Source: Maribacter sp. MJ134
GTDB lineage: Bacteria; Bacteroidota; Bacteroidia; Flavobacteriales; Flavobacteriaceae
Length of the DNA: 64,000 nucleotides
Assembly: GCF_003970695.1 (NCBI RefSeq)
Contig: NZ_CP034570.1
Coordinates: 2,480,001 to 2,544,000 of the forward strand
Reading direction: 5' to 3'
Positions 25,577-35,345 of this stretch are shown piece after piece. The notes below the pieces were generated by a model that was not told the DNA's origin, did no database searches, and worked only from the letters and a program-made list of their open reading frames with translations. The first letter of the stretch is position 1. The number at the start of each line of letters is the position of its first letter. The position numbers and the translations under genes are program-made.

Positions 25577-26020
25577 ATGAAAATTAATTGGGGAACCGGA
25601 GTAGTATTGGCCTTTATTGGTTTTATCTCGTTCATACTTTTTTTCGTTTTTAAAATGAATATGGACAACAGATCTAACCATGATTTGGTCACAGAAGATT
25701 ATTACAAGGATGCATTGAATCATCAAACTGAAATAAATGCGCAAGTAAATGCGAATAATGCCGATAAAATCTTAATTGAAAAAACAGCGGAAGGCTTACT
25801 TCTGATATTTCCGGAAACCATAGACCTAAAGGAACTAGAAGGAACAGTGTCCCTATACAGACCATCTAATAAACAATTGGATTTTGACTTACCCATAAGT
25901 TTATCCAATACACATTTGCTCATACCTGACAAACGTTTGTTAGATGGTCGCTGGGACATTAAAATAAATTGGAAAATCAATGAAGATTCCTATTTGCAAA
26001 AAGAAAAAATAACCTACTAA
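25577..26020 (+). CDS. ccoH: FixH/CcoH family protein
   Basis: 147 residues. One N-terminal transmembrane helix (about 7-24) followed by the conserved DNRSNHDLVTEDYYKDALNH segment and a beta-rich periplasmic domain ending in a DGRWDIKINW strand. FixH/CcoH supports assembly or stability of cbb3 oxidase. It sits 13 bp after ccoG and 3 bp before the SafE-like gene, in the standard order. Confidence 0.9.
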   Translation: MKINWGTGVVLAFIGFISFILFFVFKMNMDNRSNHDLVTEDYYKDALNHQTEINAQVNANNADKILIEKTAEGLLLIFPETIDLKELEGTVSLYRPSNKQLDFDLPISLSNTHLLIPDKRLLDGRWDIKINWKINEDSYLQKEKITY

Positions 26021-26023
26021 AAA

Positions 26024-26728
26024 ATGCTCTTAACAGCCATTTTATTGGGTTTTATGGGAAGTTTGCACTGTATTGGAATGTGTGGGCCCATCGCTTTTAT
26101 GCTTCCTGTGGAAAGAAATAACCCGATAAAGAAGTTTAGTCAAATCTTACTGTATCATACGGGAAGACTACTTGCATATGGGTTAATTGGCCTCCTGTTC
26201 GGACTTTTAGGAAAAGGCCTTTATGTCTTTGGCTTACAACAGAAATTGTCTATTGGCATTGGCGTTCTAATGATTGTCCTAGTACTGATACCCACAAGAA
26301 CATTAGCCAACTATAATCTTTCTAAACCGGTTTATAGATGGATATCAAAAGTAAAAACAAGATTAGGCAAAGAACTGCAAAAGAAGACCGCGGACACTTT
26401 TTTAACCATAGGCATCCTAAACGGTTTTCTTCCCTGCGGGCTGGTGTACATGGCAGTGTTCGGAGCAATAGCCATGGGAGATATCGCCAAAGGAAGTGTA
26501 TTCATGATCCTATTCGGAGTGGGTACCATACCTTTAATGACTACAGCCATATATTTTAGTGGTTTTTTAAAAGGTGGAGTAAAAAAACGTGTTCAAAAAC
26601 TCATTCCGGTTTTTATTATCGCTATGGGAATCTTATTTATTCTGAGAGGACTGGGACTTGGTATTCCTTATGTTTCCCCAGAACCTGTGTCAGCACTAGT
26701 TTCTTCTCAAATAGAATGTCATCCTTGA
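26024..26728 (+). CDS. TauE/SafE-like (UreH domain) membrane protein
   Basis: 234 residues, about six membrane helices. The first helix has the conserved GSLHCIGMCGPIAF motif with two Cys spaced by three residues, and the fourth has LPCGLVYMA, both typical of the UreH/DsbD-like transporters often found at the end of cco operons. Likely role is copper or thiol transport for oxidase maturation; family annotation as sulfite exporter is only by fold. It starts 3 bp after ccoH. Confidence 0.85.
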   Translation: MLLTAILLGFMGSLHCIGMCGPIAFMLPVERNNPIKKFSQILLYHTGRLLAYGLIGLLFGLLGKGLYVFGLQQKLSIGIGVLMIVLVLIPTRTLANYNLSKPVYRWISKVKTRLGKELQKKTADTFLTIGILNGFLPCGLVYMAVFGAIAMGDIAKGSVFMILFGVGTIPLMTTAIYFSGFLKGGVKKRVQKLIPVFIIAMGILFILRGLGLGIPYVSPEPVSALVSSQIECHP

Positions 26729-26736
26729 ACTAGGTC

Positions 26737-27228
26737 ATGAGCGTATTACCCAACGATATTGTTTTACGTCCAAGATTTCAATTGGAACTATCCCATCCTA
26801 AGGACAACGTACTTTCCAATTTTGAGCAATCTAAAAAGCCACCGTTTTTGGTAAAACGTGTAGATGAGCATCTATTTATAAAATTCAACCAAGAACAGCA
26901 TCATTTTTGGTCGCCTCAGCTACATCTAGAAATTGATGAAATAGATAAAAACAACTGTAAACTCTACGGGGTATTTGGTCCCAATCCCACACTTTGGACC
27001 TTCTTTATGTTTCTGCATTTTGCAGTAGCAACCGTATTTGTCATTTTGGCGATATGGGCTTATTCTAGTGCCGCTTTGAATAAACCATATGACTTACAAA
27101 TAGGATTAATGGTCTTTATGGTCTTTTTATGGTTTGTACTCTATGTACTGGGTAGGGTGGGAAAACGAAAGGGGAAACCTCAAATGCAGGAATTATATGG
27201 GTTTATGATGAATGTATTAACGATTTAA
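26737..27228 (+). CDS. unknown membrane protein at the end of the cco locus
   Basis: 163 residues, 8 bp after the SafE-like gene. The N-terminal about 85 residues are soluble with no Cys pairs (PRFQLELSHPKDNVLSNFEQ), then two helices (about 90-110 and 123-142) and a short basic tail. I do not recognise the family. Its place in the oxidase operon suggests an accessory role, but it may be a passenger. The 3' end faces ackA with only 9 bp between stops. Confidence 0.65.
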   Translation: MSVLPNDIVLRPRFQLELSHPKDNVLSNFEQSKKPPFLVKRVDEHLFIKFNQEQHHFWSPQLHLEIDEIDKNNCKLYGVFGPNPTLWTFFMFLHFAVATVFVILAIWAYSSAALNKPYDLQIGLMVFMVFLWFVLYVLGRVGKRKGKPQMQELYGFMMNVLTI

Positions 27229-27237
27229 AAGAAGCGC

Positions 27238-28425
27238 TTAGGCATTCATTAATTCAAACGCCTGTTTAGCAATTTCTAATTCCTCATTTGTGGGCACGAC
27301 CAAAATCTTTACCCGGGAGTCTTCATGCTGTATTTCCTGAATACCATCGGTACGTTTTTGATTCTTTTTTAAATCGATTTTAATTCCTAGGCCATCCATA
27401 TTTTCGCAGACCATGGCACGGAGTAAACTGGAATTTTCACCGATACCCGCTGTAAATAACAGGGTATCAACACCGTTAAGGACTGCTATATAACTACCAA
27501 TAAATTTCTTGATACGATAGGCCATCATATCCAATGCCAATTGACAGTCTTGGTTGCCGTTTGCTGCTTGCGTTTGTACGTCCCTTAAATCGGAATATCC
27601 TGTAATTCCTAACAGGCCGCTTTGCTTTTGCAACAGCTCGTTTGCTTCTTGGGAAGTCATTTTAAGACTGTCCATCAGGAAAAAAACTACGGATTGGTCA
27701 ATATCACCACTGCGTGTTCCCATTAGGAGTCCGTTGGTGGGTCCAAAACCTAAGGAATGGTCCACACTCTTTCCATCCTTAACAGCGGTAATACTACAGC
27801 CATTTCCTAAATGAATACTTATTATTCTAGAAGCTGATTTGTTCAGATAATCAATTGCCTTTTCAGAAACATAGTGGTGACTTGTGCCATGAAAACCATA
27901 TACCCGAATATGCTCCCTATCGGCAAGCGCTTTGGGTATGGCATACCGGTACGCTTTTTCGGGTAGCGTTTGATGAAAGGCCGTATCAAACACCGCAACT
28001 TGAAGGGCGTTCTTAAAGATTTCTGCCGCTACTTTTATTCCCGTGGCGTTAGCGGGATTGTGTAATGGCGCCAATATTGACAAACGTTCAATTTCGGCAA
28101 GAACAGATGCATCAATCTTGGCGGGTTTATTAAAATGTTCCCCACCATGTACCACACGATGGGCGACAAGAGCAATTTCTTCCGCCGTGTTCAATACTCC
28201 ATTATCCGCATCCATCAAAAGCGTAGTTATCGCTTCTAATCCCTCCTTATGACTAAAAACCGCTTTCTCCTTGGACAACGAAATAGCCTTGGTTGTATAA
28301 TGTATCTTCGCATTTTTGTGCCCAATACGTTCCACCAGACCTTTACACATAATTATTTCGGAAGGCATTTCAATAATCTGAAACTTAATGGACGAACTTC
28401 CTGAATTTAAGACCAGTATCTGCAT
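27238..28425 (-). CDS. ackA: acetate kinase
   Basis: 395 residues. Interconverts acetyl phosphate plus ADP with acetate plus ATP. Family motifs: N-terminal LVLNSGSSSIKFQI, VVHGGEHF, FDTAFHQTLP, GFHGTSHHYV and HLGNGCSI, and a C-terminal TAGIGENSSLLR. Length is normal. The pta gene ends 6 bp upstream, so pta-ackA is one operon that can make ATP from acetyl-CoA, useful when oxygen is low. No FNR box was found before pta. Confidence 0.95.
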   Translation of the reverse strand: MQILVLNSGSSSIKFQIIEMPSEIIMCKGLVERIGHKNAKIHYTTKAISLSKEKAVFSHKEGLEAITTLLMDADNGVLNTAEEIALVAHRVVHGGEHFNKPAKIDASVLAEIERLSILAPLHNPANATGIKVAAEIFKNALQVAVFDTAFHQTLPEKAYRYAIPKALADREHIRVYGFHGTSHHYVSEKAIDYLNKSASRIISIHLGNGCSITAVKDGKSVDHSLGFGPTNGLLMGTRSGDIDQSVVFFLMDSLKMTSQEANELLQKQSGLLGITGYSDLRDVQTQAANGNQDCQLALDMMAYRIKKFIGSYIAVLNGVDTLLFTAGIGENSSLLRAMVCENMDGLGIKIDLKKNQKRTDGIQEIQHEDSRVKILVVPTNEELEIAKQAFELMNA

Positions 28426-28431
28426 AGGATT

Positions 28432-30519
28432 TTAACTTTCTTGTGCTTGGATGGCGGTAACGATTACCGTGTTAAAAACATCGTCCACGGAACAACCGCG
28501 ACTTAAATCGTTTACCGGTTTATTAAGACCTTGAAGCATTGGCCCAATAGCTAGGGCACCTGTTTCTCGCTGCACTGCCTTGTAGGTATTGTTCCCCGTA
28601 TTCAAATCCGGAAATATGAGTACAGAGGCCTGACCGGCCACCAAAGAATCCGGCAACTTACTTTTACCTACCAAGGGGTCTACTGCCGCATCATATTGTA
28701 TGGGACCCTCTATCTGTAAATTAGGATGTTCACTTTTTACGATTTCGGTTGCCTTTCTTACCTTGTCTACATCTTCGCCCTTTCCAGAACTTCCCGAGGA
28801 GTAGGATAGCATGGCAATTTTTGCTTTAATACCAAATCTTTCGGCAGAAGCAGCTGAAGAGATTGCAATTTCAGCCAATTGCTCCGCAGTTGGGTTAGGG
28901 TTTATGGCACAATCACCAAAGACGGACACCCTATTTTCCAAACACATAAAAAATACGGAAGAAACTACCTTTATGCCCGGTTTGGTCTTTACGAATTGTA
29001 ACGCCGGCCTTATGGTATGCTGGGTGGTATGTACGGCACCGGATACCATTCCGTCCGCATGTCCTTGATACACCATCATAGTCCCAAAATAGGAGACATC
29101 TAGCATGGTGTCCCTTGCGACGTCCATATTGACACCTTTGTGCTTTCTAAGCTCACAAAAGGTTTCCGCATAATTTTCAAAGTTTGGCGAGCGTGCCGGG
29201 TCAATACAATTAAGGTGAGAAATATCTATCCCCAATTGCATAGCCTTTTTCTCTATTTTTTCTGGATCTCCCAAAAGCGTTATCTCTACGATTCCTAAAC
29301 CGCCTAGTTCACTGGCTGCTTCCAATATGCGAGCGTCCTCTCCCTCTGGCAATACAATATGTTTCTTTTGTGTCTTGGCCCGTTGTAATAGATTGTATTG
29401 AAACATTCTTGGTGTAATGCTTTTAGGCTCAAAAGTTTTCAGTCGTTCTAGTAATACCTCACCATTAATATGGGTGTTGAAAAGTGCTATTGATGTAGCA
29501 ATCTTTTGCTTACTTTTCGCATAGATTTTTGATTTAATATTACCTACGGAATTGGTAGTCTCAAAAGTTCCCTGCTGCACGGAGATGATAGGAACATGGG
29601 TTTCAAAACCTTCCAAAAGCTTTATGATAGATGGTTCCGGCAAAATGCCTCCGGTAAGCACAATACCAGAGATGGTAGGATAATTATCCGAAAGGTTGGC
29701 CTGCAAAGCACCAAGAATGATATCTGACCGATCTCCCGGGGTAATGACCAAACTATTATCCCTAAGATGCGTTAAGTAATTATGTAACTGCATGGCCCCT
29801 ACTCCAAAACTTCCCGTCTGGTTATCTAAATTCTCTTTTCCAAAAAGCACTTTCCCGTCAAGGGATTCTAAAATCTCGTGTAATGTTGGGTGCGATAGAT
29901 TTTTAACCCTCGGAACTGTAAACGGAATCGTTTTATCCTTCAATTCTTCAAGTAGCCTTTCGTGAACTACATCCGTATTTTCCGGACGCACCTTATTGGC
30001 CACTACGCCTAGAATTTCTATTCCTTTTTGAATATAGGTATTTACCGCAGATTCTAGATTTCCGCAAAACTCTTCAAGAGCTTTACCCTTGGCATTATCT
30101 ATTAAAATAACGGGCGTGCCCAGATTTTTTGCGATATCTATGTTCAAATCGAATTCGATAATACTACCGTCACTAGAAAAATCACTTCCTTCTACAAGAA
30201 TAAAATCAAACCTTTCTTCCAGCTGTTTGAACTTTGCTATAATAATGTCTAGAATATCGCCTTGTCTACCATCATTGAACATATCTACAACCTGACTTTG
30301 CGTTAAAGCATAGGCATCTTCGGCATTAATATCCAAATCAAAATGAGAGATTACCGTGTTGATATGATTGTCAATTTTTCCTTTTGCCACATCATCAATA
30401 ACAGGTCTGAAATAGCCTACTTTAGCCATCTTACCAAGCAAAAGTTGCATTAAACCGAGAACAACTAAAGATTTACCGCTATGGGATTCTAATGTGGCAA
30501 CATAAAGGGCTTTTGTCAT
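28432..30519 (-). CDS. pta: phosphate acetyltransferase (long form with DRTGG domain)
   Basis: 695 residues from ATG 30519 (MTKALYVATLESHSGKS). A longer frame to 30591 exists but its start is unlike the family. The N-terminal domain has a P-loop-like ATLESHSGKS and a DRTGG-type middle region (about 200-340); the C-terminal PTA catalytic domain covers about 375-690 (IVLPEGEDARIL, and GEDVDKVRKATEIV). It converts acetyl-CoA and phosphate to acetyl phosphate. Co-transcribed with ackA (6 bp gap). Confidence 0.94.
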   Translation of the reverse strand: MTKALYVATLESHSGKSLVVLGLMQLLLGKMAKVGYFRPVIDDVAKGKIDNHINTVISHFDLDINAEDAYALTQSQVVDMFNDGRQGDILDIIIAKFKQLEERFDFILVEGSDFSSDGSIIEFDLNIDIAKNLGTPVILIDNAKGKALEEFCGNLESAVNTYIQKGIEILGVVANKVRPENTDVVHERLLEELKDKTIPFTVPRVKNLSHPTLHEILESLDGKVLFGKENLDNQTGSFGVGAMQLHNYLTHLRDNSLVITPGDRSDIILGALQANLSDNYPTISGIVLTGGILPEPSIIKLLEGFETHVPIISVQQGTFETTNSVGNIKSKIYAKSKQKIATSIALFNTHINGEVLLERLKTFEPKSITPRMFQYNLLQRAKTQKKHIVLPEGEDARILEAASELGGLGIVEITLLGDPEKIEKKAMQLGIDISHLNCIDPARSPNFENYAETFCELRKHKGVNMDVARDTMLDVSYFGTMMVYQGHADGMVSGAVHTTQHTIRPALQFVKTKPGIKVVSSVFFMCLENRVSVFGDCAINPNPTAEQLAEIAISSAASAERFGIKAKIAMLSYSSGSSGKGEDVDKVRKATEIVKSEHPNLQIEGPIQYDAAVDPLVGKSKLPDSLVAGQASVLIFPDLNTGNNTYKAVQRETGALAIGPMLQGLNKPVNDLSRGCSVDDVFNTVIVTAIQAQES

Positions 30520-30652
30520 TATTCGAAGGTGCTGATTTGAAAAAATAAAGATATGGTTTTTGCCACACTGCAGTACAACAATCAGAATCAAAACAAGTAA
30601 AAAGCCAGTAGGTAATTAAAGCTTATAGATTTACATAGTTGATTACCTACTA

Positions 30653-31012
30653 CTATTTTACATCTACTACAGGTGCATTCAAGTTTTCAAAAATCTGCCG
30701 TTTCTCTTCTAAAGTAAACTCTTTGGAAGCAAACCATTCATGGATTTTAATTTTTTCGTTTTCTATTTGGGCATTTCTAATAGCTTGTAAGGAAACGATA
30801 TGCCAATGCGTACCCTTTTTTCTGGAAACGGAATAACCTACATCTTCTATGATGTAGGATGGTTTAGGTCTATTCACCAATCGTACTCCATTTTTTAAAA
30901 CGGCCAAAGTTTCTGTTAGTGCCACAACCTCCGAAAAAGAATACCGTGCAAAATCATCGAACCCATCTTTAGCGACATTATAGACTTTATCTCCTATCTT
31001 AAGTTTATACAT
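30653..31012 (-). CDS. protein of unknown function
   Basis: 119 residues from ATG 31012 (MYKLKIGDKVYNVAKDGFDD). An in-frame ATG 19 codons earlier is possible but adds a sequence that runs into poorly coding DNA. The N-terminal IGDKVYNVAKDGFDDFARYS looks like a small beta-barrel with a VLKNGVRLVNRPKPSY strand region; the C-terminal third is helical (FTLEEKRQIFENL). No family recognised. Single gene between pta and a small export protein gene. Confidence 0.6.
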   Translation of the reverse strand: MYKLKIGDKVYNVAKDGFDDFARYSFSEVVALTETLAVLKNGVRLVNRPKPSYIIEDVGYSVSRKKGTHWHIVSLQAIRNAQIENEKIKIHEWFASKEFTLEEKRQIFENLNAPVVDVK

Positions 31013-31110
31013 ATATAAAAAAGATGCTAAACTAAAAACAGTGTAGGGTTCTTGGAAGAAAGACCGCACTTACTTATTCACAAAATTTATAAAGTCAAAA
31101 TTTCTGGGTA

Positions 31111-31569
31111 TTAGCCCATACCTTTCATGGTAAGCAAGGTAGTTGACCAGACAATGACCGACGAAAAGAATATTCCGATAGCATTGGCCGCAAAAGCTTT
31201 TTTCTTCTCTATTTTGAACAAATAACTAGCGATACTACCAGCGTATACTCCAGTTCCAGGTACCGGGAGCATCACAAAGAAAATAAGGCCATAAAAGCCG
31301 TATTTTTTAATCTTATCCCCAGAACCAACTTTTGCTTTTCTGGCCACGTAAATGGCAGATTTTTTGTAAAAATCCCATTTAAGCATTGACTTGTTCAGGT
31401 ATTTTAAAAAAAAGTGCATAATTGGGAATACCAATAAATTAGCCACAAAACATACTAGGAATACAGCATAACTATTCACCCCTTTTAAAAGACCATAGGG
31501 AATACCCACCTTAGCTTCTCCAAAAGGGGAAATACTCCACAACGCAGCTATTATAAGATCAAGTATCAC
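31111..31569 (-). CDS. small multidrug export family membrane protein
   Basis: 152 residues with four hydrophobic segments. The SPFGEAKVGIPYGLLKGV segment near residue 15 and the loop KKYGFYGLIFFVMLPVPGTGVYAGS (motif PVPGTG) are typical of the COG2426 / Sm_multidrug_ex family. The name is historic; transport activity is not proven for most members. Stand-alone gene. Confidence 0.8.
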   Translation of the reverse strand: MILDLIIAALWSISPFGEAKVGIPYGLLKGVNSYAVFLVCFVANLLVFPIMHFFLKYLNKSMLKWDFYKKSAIYVARKAKVGSGDKIKKYGFYGLIFFVMLPVPGTGVYAGSIASYLFKIEKKKAFAANAIGIFFSSVIVWSTTLLTMKGMG

Positions 31570-31731
31570 TAGTGTTGTTTTAGGAATCGGTAAAATTACG
31601 TCTCAAATCACTTAAAACAGCTTATAAAATCATAAATAATCTTTAAAAGAAACCGTGTATAGCCAATACTTTTAAATTCCCTATTTTAGAACTATCTACA
31701 GTACAGTAGTATTCCACCTAATTCGCTTGAT

Positions 31732-33123
31732 ATGAAAAAAAATAATTCTAGAAGATCTTTCTTAAAAAAAGCATCACTCACCTCCGCTGCGCTAACAGCA
31801 TCACCTTTTATTCTTACTTCACAAGAGGATGAAAAAATACTGCTCTCAAGAAATTACAATGAACCTAAATACACAGCGAACGACCATATTAATCTTGCAT
31901 TAATCGGGGCCGGAATTCAAGGCATATATGATACGCAAGCAGCACTTGGAGTTCAAGGTATTAAGCTAGTTGTGGCCTGTGACCTCTATTTAGGAAGACT
32001 TGACAGGGCGAAAGAATTGTGGGGAGATGCCATCTTTGTAACGCAGGACTACAGAAAAATTTTAGAAAGAAAAGATATTGACGCTGTTATTGTAGCAACA
32101 CCAGACCACTGGCACCAAAAAATTACAATCGACGCACTAAATGCAGGGAAACACGTCTATTGTGAAAAACCGATGGTACAAAAATTTGAAGAAGGGCAGG
32201 CGATTATCGAGGCTCAGAAGAAAAGTGGTAAAATATGTCAGGTAGGTAGTCAAGGAATGTCGTCCTTAGGAAACGAAAAGGCAAAACAGTTATATGAGGA
32301 TGGCGCCATAGGCGATATTGTTATGTTGGATATGTACAACGACCGTTATTCCGCAGAAGGTGCATGGCAGTATCCCATTCCGCCAGATGCTAATAAAACC
32401 ACCATAGATTATGATACTTTTTTGGGAACCGCTCCAAAAGTACCTTATGAGCTAAAACGCTTTTTTAGATGGCGGAATTATCAGGATTATGGCACGGGTG
32501 TCGCCGGTGATTTATTCGTTCATGCCTTTTCCACATTAAACCACGTAATTAGTTCACACGGACCAAATAGGGCACTCGCCACAGGTGGCCTACGCTACTG
32601 GAAAGACGGAAGAGATGTACCCGACGTGACCATTACCCTTTATGATTATCCCAAAACGGAAACACATGCGGCATTCAATGCAGCTTTTAGAATAAACTTC
32701 ATTGCTGGAAACGGCGGTGGAGGTGGTTTTAAGTTAATTGGCACGGAAGGTGAAATGGAGGTAGGCCAGAATCAGGTTAAATTAACCCGTTCTAAGCTAG
32801 GCAGAGTCCCCGGAAGTTACTCCCTTATTGCCTATACGGAAGAAACGCAAGAGAAAATCAAAACCGCTTATGCCAATAAAAATTTAGAGTCACGTAAGAA
32901 CAACCTAAGTACGGGCACTACCACTTGGGAGGCGCCCCATAATTATAAGGGAGGCCATTATGACCATTTTTATAACTTTTTTTCGGCTATTCGCACTAAC
33001 GGAGCGGTAATACAAGACCCTACCTTTGGTCTTAGAGCTGCAGGGGCGGCACTACTTGCAAACAAGAGTTATTTTAAAAACAGACCGGTAGATTGGGACC
33101 CAACAAAAATGAAATTGTTATAA
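31732..33123 (+). CDS. Tat-exported Gfo/Idh/MocA family oxidoreductase
   Basis: 463 residues. N-terminal Tat signal SRRSFLKKASLTSAALTASP, so the enzyme folds with its NAD(P) in the cytoplasm before export. A dinucleotide-binding motif ALIGAGIQGIYDTQ (about 56-70), the conserved VYCEKPMVQ motif and a large C-terminal alpha/beta domain follow. Family members oxidise sugars or, as in GH109, use NAD+ for glycoside cleavage. The substrate is unknown. It ends 2 bp from the convergent usp gene. Confidence 0.87.
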   Translation: MKKNNSRRSFLKKASLTSAALTASPFILTSQEDEKILLSRNYNEPKYTANDHINLALIGAGIQGIYDTQAALGVQGIKLVVACDLYLGRLDRAKELWGDAIFVTQDYRKILERKDIDAVIVATPDHWHQKITIDALNAGKHVYCEKPMVQKFEEGQAIIEAQKKSGKICQVGSQGMSSLGNEKAKQLYEDGAIGDIVMLDMYNDRYSAEGAWQYPIPPDANKTTIDYDTFLGTAPKVPYELKRFFRWRNYQDYGTGVAGDLFVHAFSTLNHVISSHGPNRALATGGLRYWKDGRDVPDVTITLYDYPKTETHAAFNAAFRINFIAGNGGGGGFKLIGTEGEMEVGQNQVKLTRSKLGRVPGSYSLIAYTEETQEKIKTAYANKNLESRKNNLSTGTTTWEAPHNYKGGHYDHFYNFFSAIRTNGAVIQDPTFGLRAAGAALLANKSYFKNRPVDWDPTKMKLL

Positions 33124-33125
33124 CA

Positions 33126-33947
33126 TCAGATTTTGAATGTTACCACCGGTAAAACGGAATGATTGGCTACATCTTCACCAATACTTCCCATGAAGAAGTG
33201 GGATAGCCCTTTACGACCATGAGTGGGTATTCCGATAAGGTCCGCATTACTCATCGCGGTAAAATTGAGAATTCCGCGTTCTACGTTATAGTCATTATAA
33301 ATCGCTATCAACACATCATGGCCAACAGTACTACAGAACGAGGCTATTTTCTCTTGAATTTCCGCAGTACTTAAAAAATCATCTCCTGGAGTATTAATGT
33401 ATACCAATTTCAATTCTGCTGAAAAGGTATCCGCTATATATTTTGCACGTTGAAAAGCATGAATGTTTTCCTCTTTTAAATCACAGGCGAAGACCATTTC
33501 TTTTGGACTAAAATGTTCTATTTTGGTTTTAATGACCATTACCGGAATATCCGAATGACGCACTACCTTTTCGGTATTTGACCCAATGAAGATCTCTTTT
33601 AACCCATCACTTCCCGTACTACCCATGACAATTAAGTCCGCATTATGATCTTCCGCCACCTGACTTACTTCACTGAACACCTTAAAATGTTTTATGATGG
33701 GCACCACTTTAATAGGCTGTAAATAGGTTTTATCTAAAAAATCGCTTAATCGTTTCTCGGCCAGTTTAATTAGAAATACGGTCTGTTCAGGATGAAAACC
33801 TTCACTGGAAGATAAAATAGCCTCGTTCAGTTCTAACATATGCAGCGCATAGACCGTTGCGTCATTTTTTTCTGCAATACTAGCGGCCACCTGTAAGGCA
33901 TTATCCGATTGGTCCGAGAAATCTATAGGAACAATTATGTTTTTCAT
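33126..33947 (-). CDS. tandem-domain universal stress protein
   Basis: 273 residues with two UspA domains, both keeping the glycine-rich nucleotide motif: GSTGSDGLKEIFIGSNTEKV in domain 1 and IPTHGRKGLSHFFMGSIGED in domain 2. It begins 17 bp after hemN and is probably transcribed from the FNR-type promoter of hemN. It is the second Usp protein in the window tied to an FNR box. Confidence 0.9.
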   Translation of the reverse strand: MKNIIVPIDFSDQSDNALQVAASIAEKNDATVYALHMLELNEAILSSSEGFHPEQTVFLIKLAEKRLSDFLDKTYLQPIKVVPIIKHFKVFSEVSQVAEDHNADLIVMGSTGSDGLKEIFIGSNTEKVVRHSDIPVMVIKTKIEHFSPKEMVFACDLKEENIHAFQRAKYIADTFSAELKLVYINTPGDDFLSTAEIQEKIASFCSTVGHDVLIAIYNDYNVERGILNFTAMSNADLIGIPTHGRKGLSHFFMGSIGEDVANHSVLPVVTFKI

Positions 33948-33964
33948 AGGTCAATTATTTAAAA

Positions 33965-35326
33965 TTAGATGGTCATAGAAAATAATCGCGTTTCCGGTTT
34001 TCTTTCATGAAGTTTACGGTCAAATGCCATACAAATATTGCGTATAAAGGGTTGGCCTGCTTCATTTACCCTAAGTTGTCTCGGCGTTATCTCTATTAAT
34101 CTGTCATGCTCCAGCTCCTTCAATTCATCCAAAACAAAGGGTAAGTCGGCAAAAAACATCTCCTCGTTAAACCAGGAGGTTTCAAAATTGCACATGAGAT
34201 TAAGGATATGTTTTCGTATTACCTGGTCTTCCTTGGTAAGAAGATGGCCCTTGAAAATTGGGATCACATTATTTGCCACCAAGTGTTGGTACTCTTCCAC
34301 ACTTTTTACATTTTGAGCGAAGCCGTACCAACTATCGCTAATACTTGAGGCGCCCAGACCTATCATCAATTTTGTTCTAGAGGCCGTATATCCCATAAAA
34401 TTTCGGTGCAATCTTCCTTCAACGGAAGATGCATACAAACTATCTGTTTTTAAGGCGAAATGATCCATACCCACTTCCTCATAACCCAAATAGCCTAGCA
34501 AGTTCTTACCGTCTTCATATTGTCTACGTTTTTCTTCTGGTGATGGTAAATCAGAATCCTTATAACCTCTTTGTCCATTTCCCTTTAGCCAAGGTACATG
34601 AGCGTAGCTGTAAAAGGCCAATCTATCGGGCATTAAGGATTTTGTCTTCAGTATAGTTTTAGCCACATGGGCCATGGTTTGATATGGCAGACCAAAAATG
34701 ATATCATGGCCTACGGAGGTATATCCTATCTCTCTTGCCCAATTCGTTACGTTAGCTACATTCTCAAAAGGCTGTACCCTATTGATGGCTTTTTGAACAG
34801 TTTCATTGTAATCCTGTACGCCATAACTCACGCGCTTAAAGCCTACGTCATGTAATGCCTGTAAATGCTCCTTCGTGGTATTATTTGGATGCCCTTCAAA
34901 ACTAAACTCATAATTTTCTGCTCTATCTGCCTTTTTAAAGATTTCGTTGATGAGCAATTTTAGATTCTCGGGACTAAAAAAAGTTGGTGTCCCCCCACCC
35001 AAATGAAGTTCCTTGACCTTGGGTTTTTCTTCAAGGAGGTCCAAATAGAGGGACCATTCCTTTAAAAGCGATTTAATATAGGGCAACTCTACATCGTGTC
35101 TTTTTGTAATTCTTTTATGACAGCCACAAAAAGTACACATATTCTCACAAAAAGGTAGATGAATATATAAACTTATCCCTTCTTTAGAATTTGACTCCCC
35201 AAAGCTTCCTTGAACTGATGCCGACCACTTCTTACCAGAAAACTCCTTTATGTTCCAGTAAGGTACCGTTGGATAACTTGTATATCTGGGTCCGGGAACA
35301 TTGTATTTTTGAACAAGACTGCACAT
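33965..35326 (-). CDS. hemN: oxygen-independent coproporphyrinogen III dehydrogenase
   Basis: 453 residues. Radical SAM enzyme that decarboxylates coproporphyrinogen III to protoporphyrinogen IX without oxygen. The motif HLPFCENMCTFCGC has the four Cys CxxxCxxCxC (C60, C64, C67, C69) of genuine HemN, and YTSYPT near the N-terminus is also diagnostic. Length is normal. A perfect TAGATTTG -7 element and FNR box lie upstream, with a leader of about 14 nt. Haem supply for the haem-rich cbb3 oxidase at low oxygen is a clear rationale. Confidence 0.95.
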   Translation of the reverse strand: MCSLVQKYNVPGPRYTSYPTVPYWNIKEFSGKKWSASVQGSFGESNSKEGISLYIHLPFCENMCTFCGCHKRITKRHDVELPYIKSLLKEWSLYLDLLEEKPKVKELHLGGGTPTFFSPENLKLLINEIFKKADRAENYEFSFEGHPNNTTKEHLQALHDVGFKRVSYGVQDYNETVQKAINRVQPFENVANVTNWAREIGYTSVGHDIIFGLPYQTMAHVAKTILKTKSLMPDRLAFYSYAHVPWLKGNGQRGYKDSDLPSPEEKRRQYEDGKNLLGYLGYEEVGMDHFALKTDSLYASSVEGRLHRNFMGYTASRTKLMIGLGASSISDSWYGFAQNVKSVEEYQHLVANNVIPIFKGHLLTKEDQVIRKHILNLMCNFETSWFNEEMFFADLPFVLDELKELEHDRLIEITPRQLRVNEAGQPFIRNICMAFDRKLHERKPETRLFSMTI

Positions 35327-35345
35327 ATGACTATAAAATTTTATA

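Noticed and set aside
30520-30591. Longer N-terminus of Pta starting at ATG 30591
   Set aside because: The added residues MILIVVLQCGKNHIFIF are unlike any Pta, while MTKALYVATLESHSGKS at 30519 is the usual family start.
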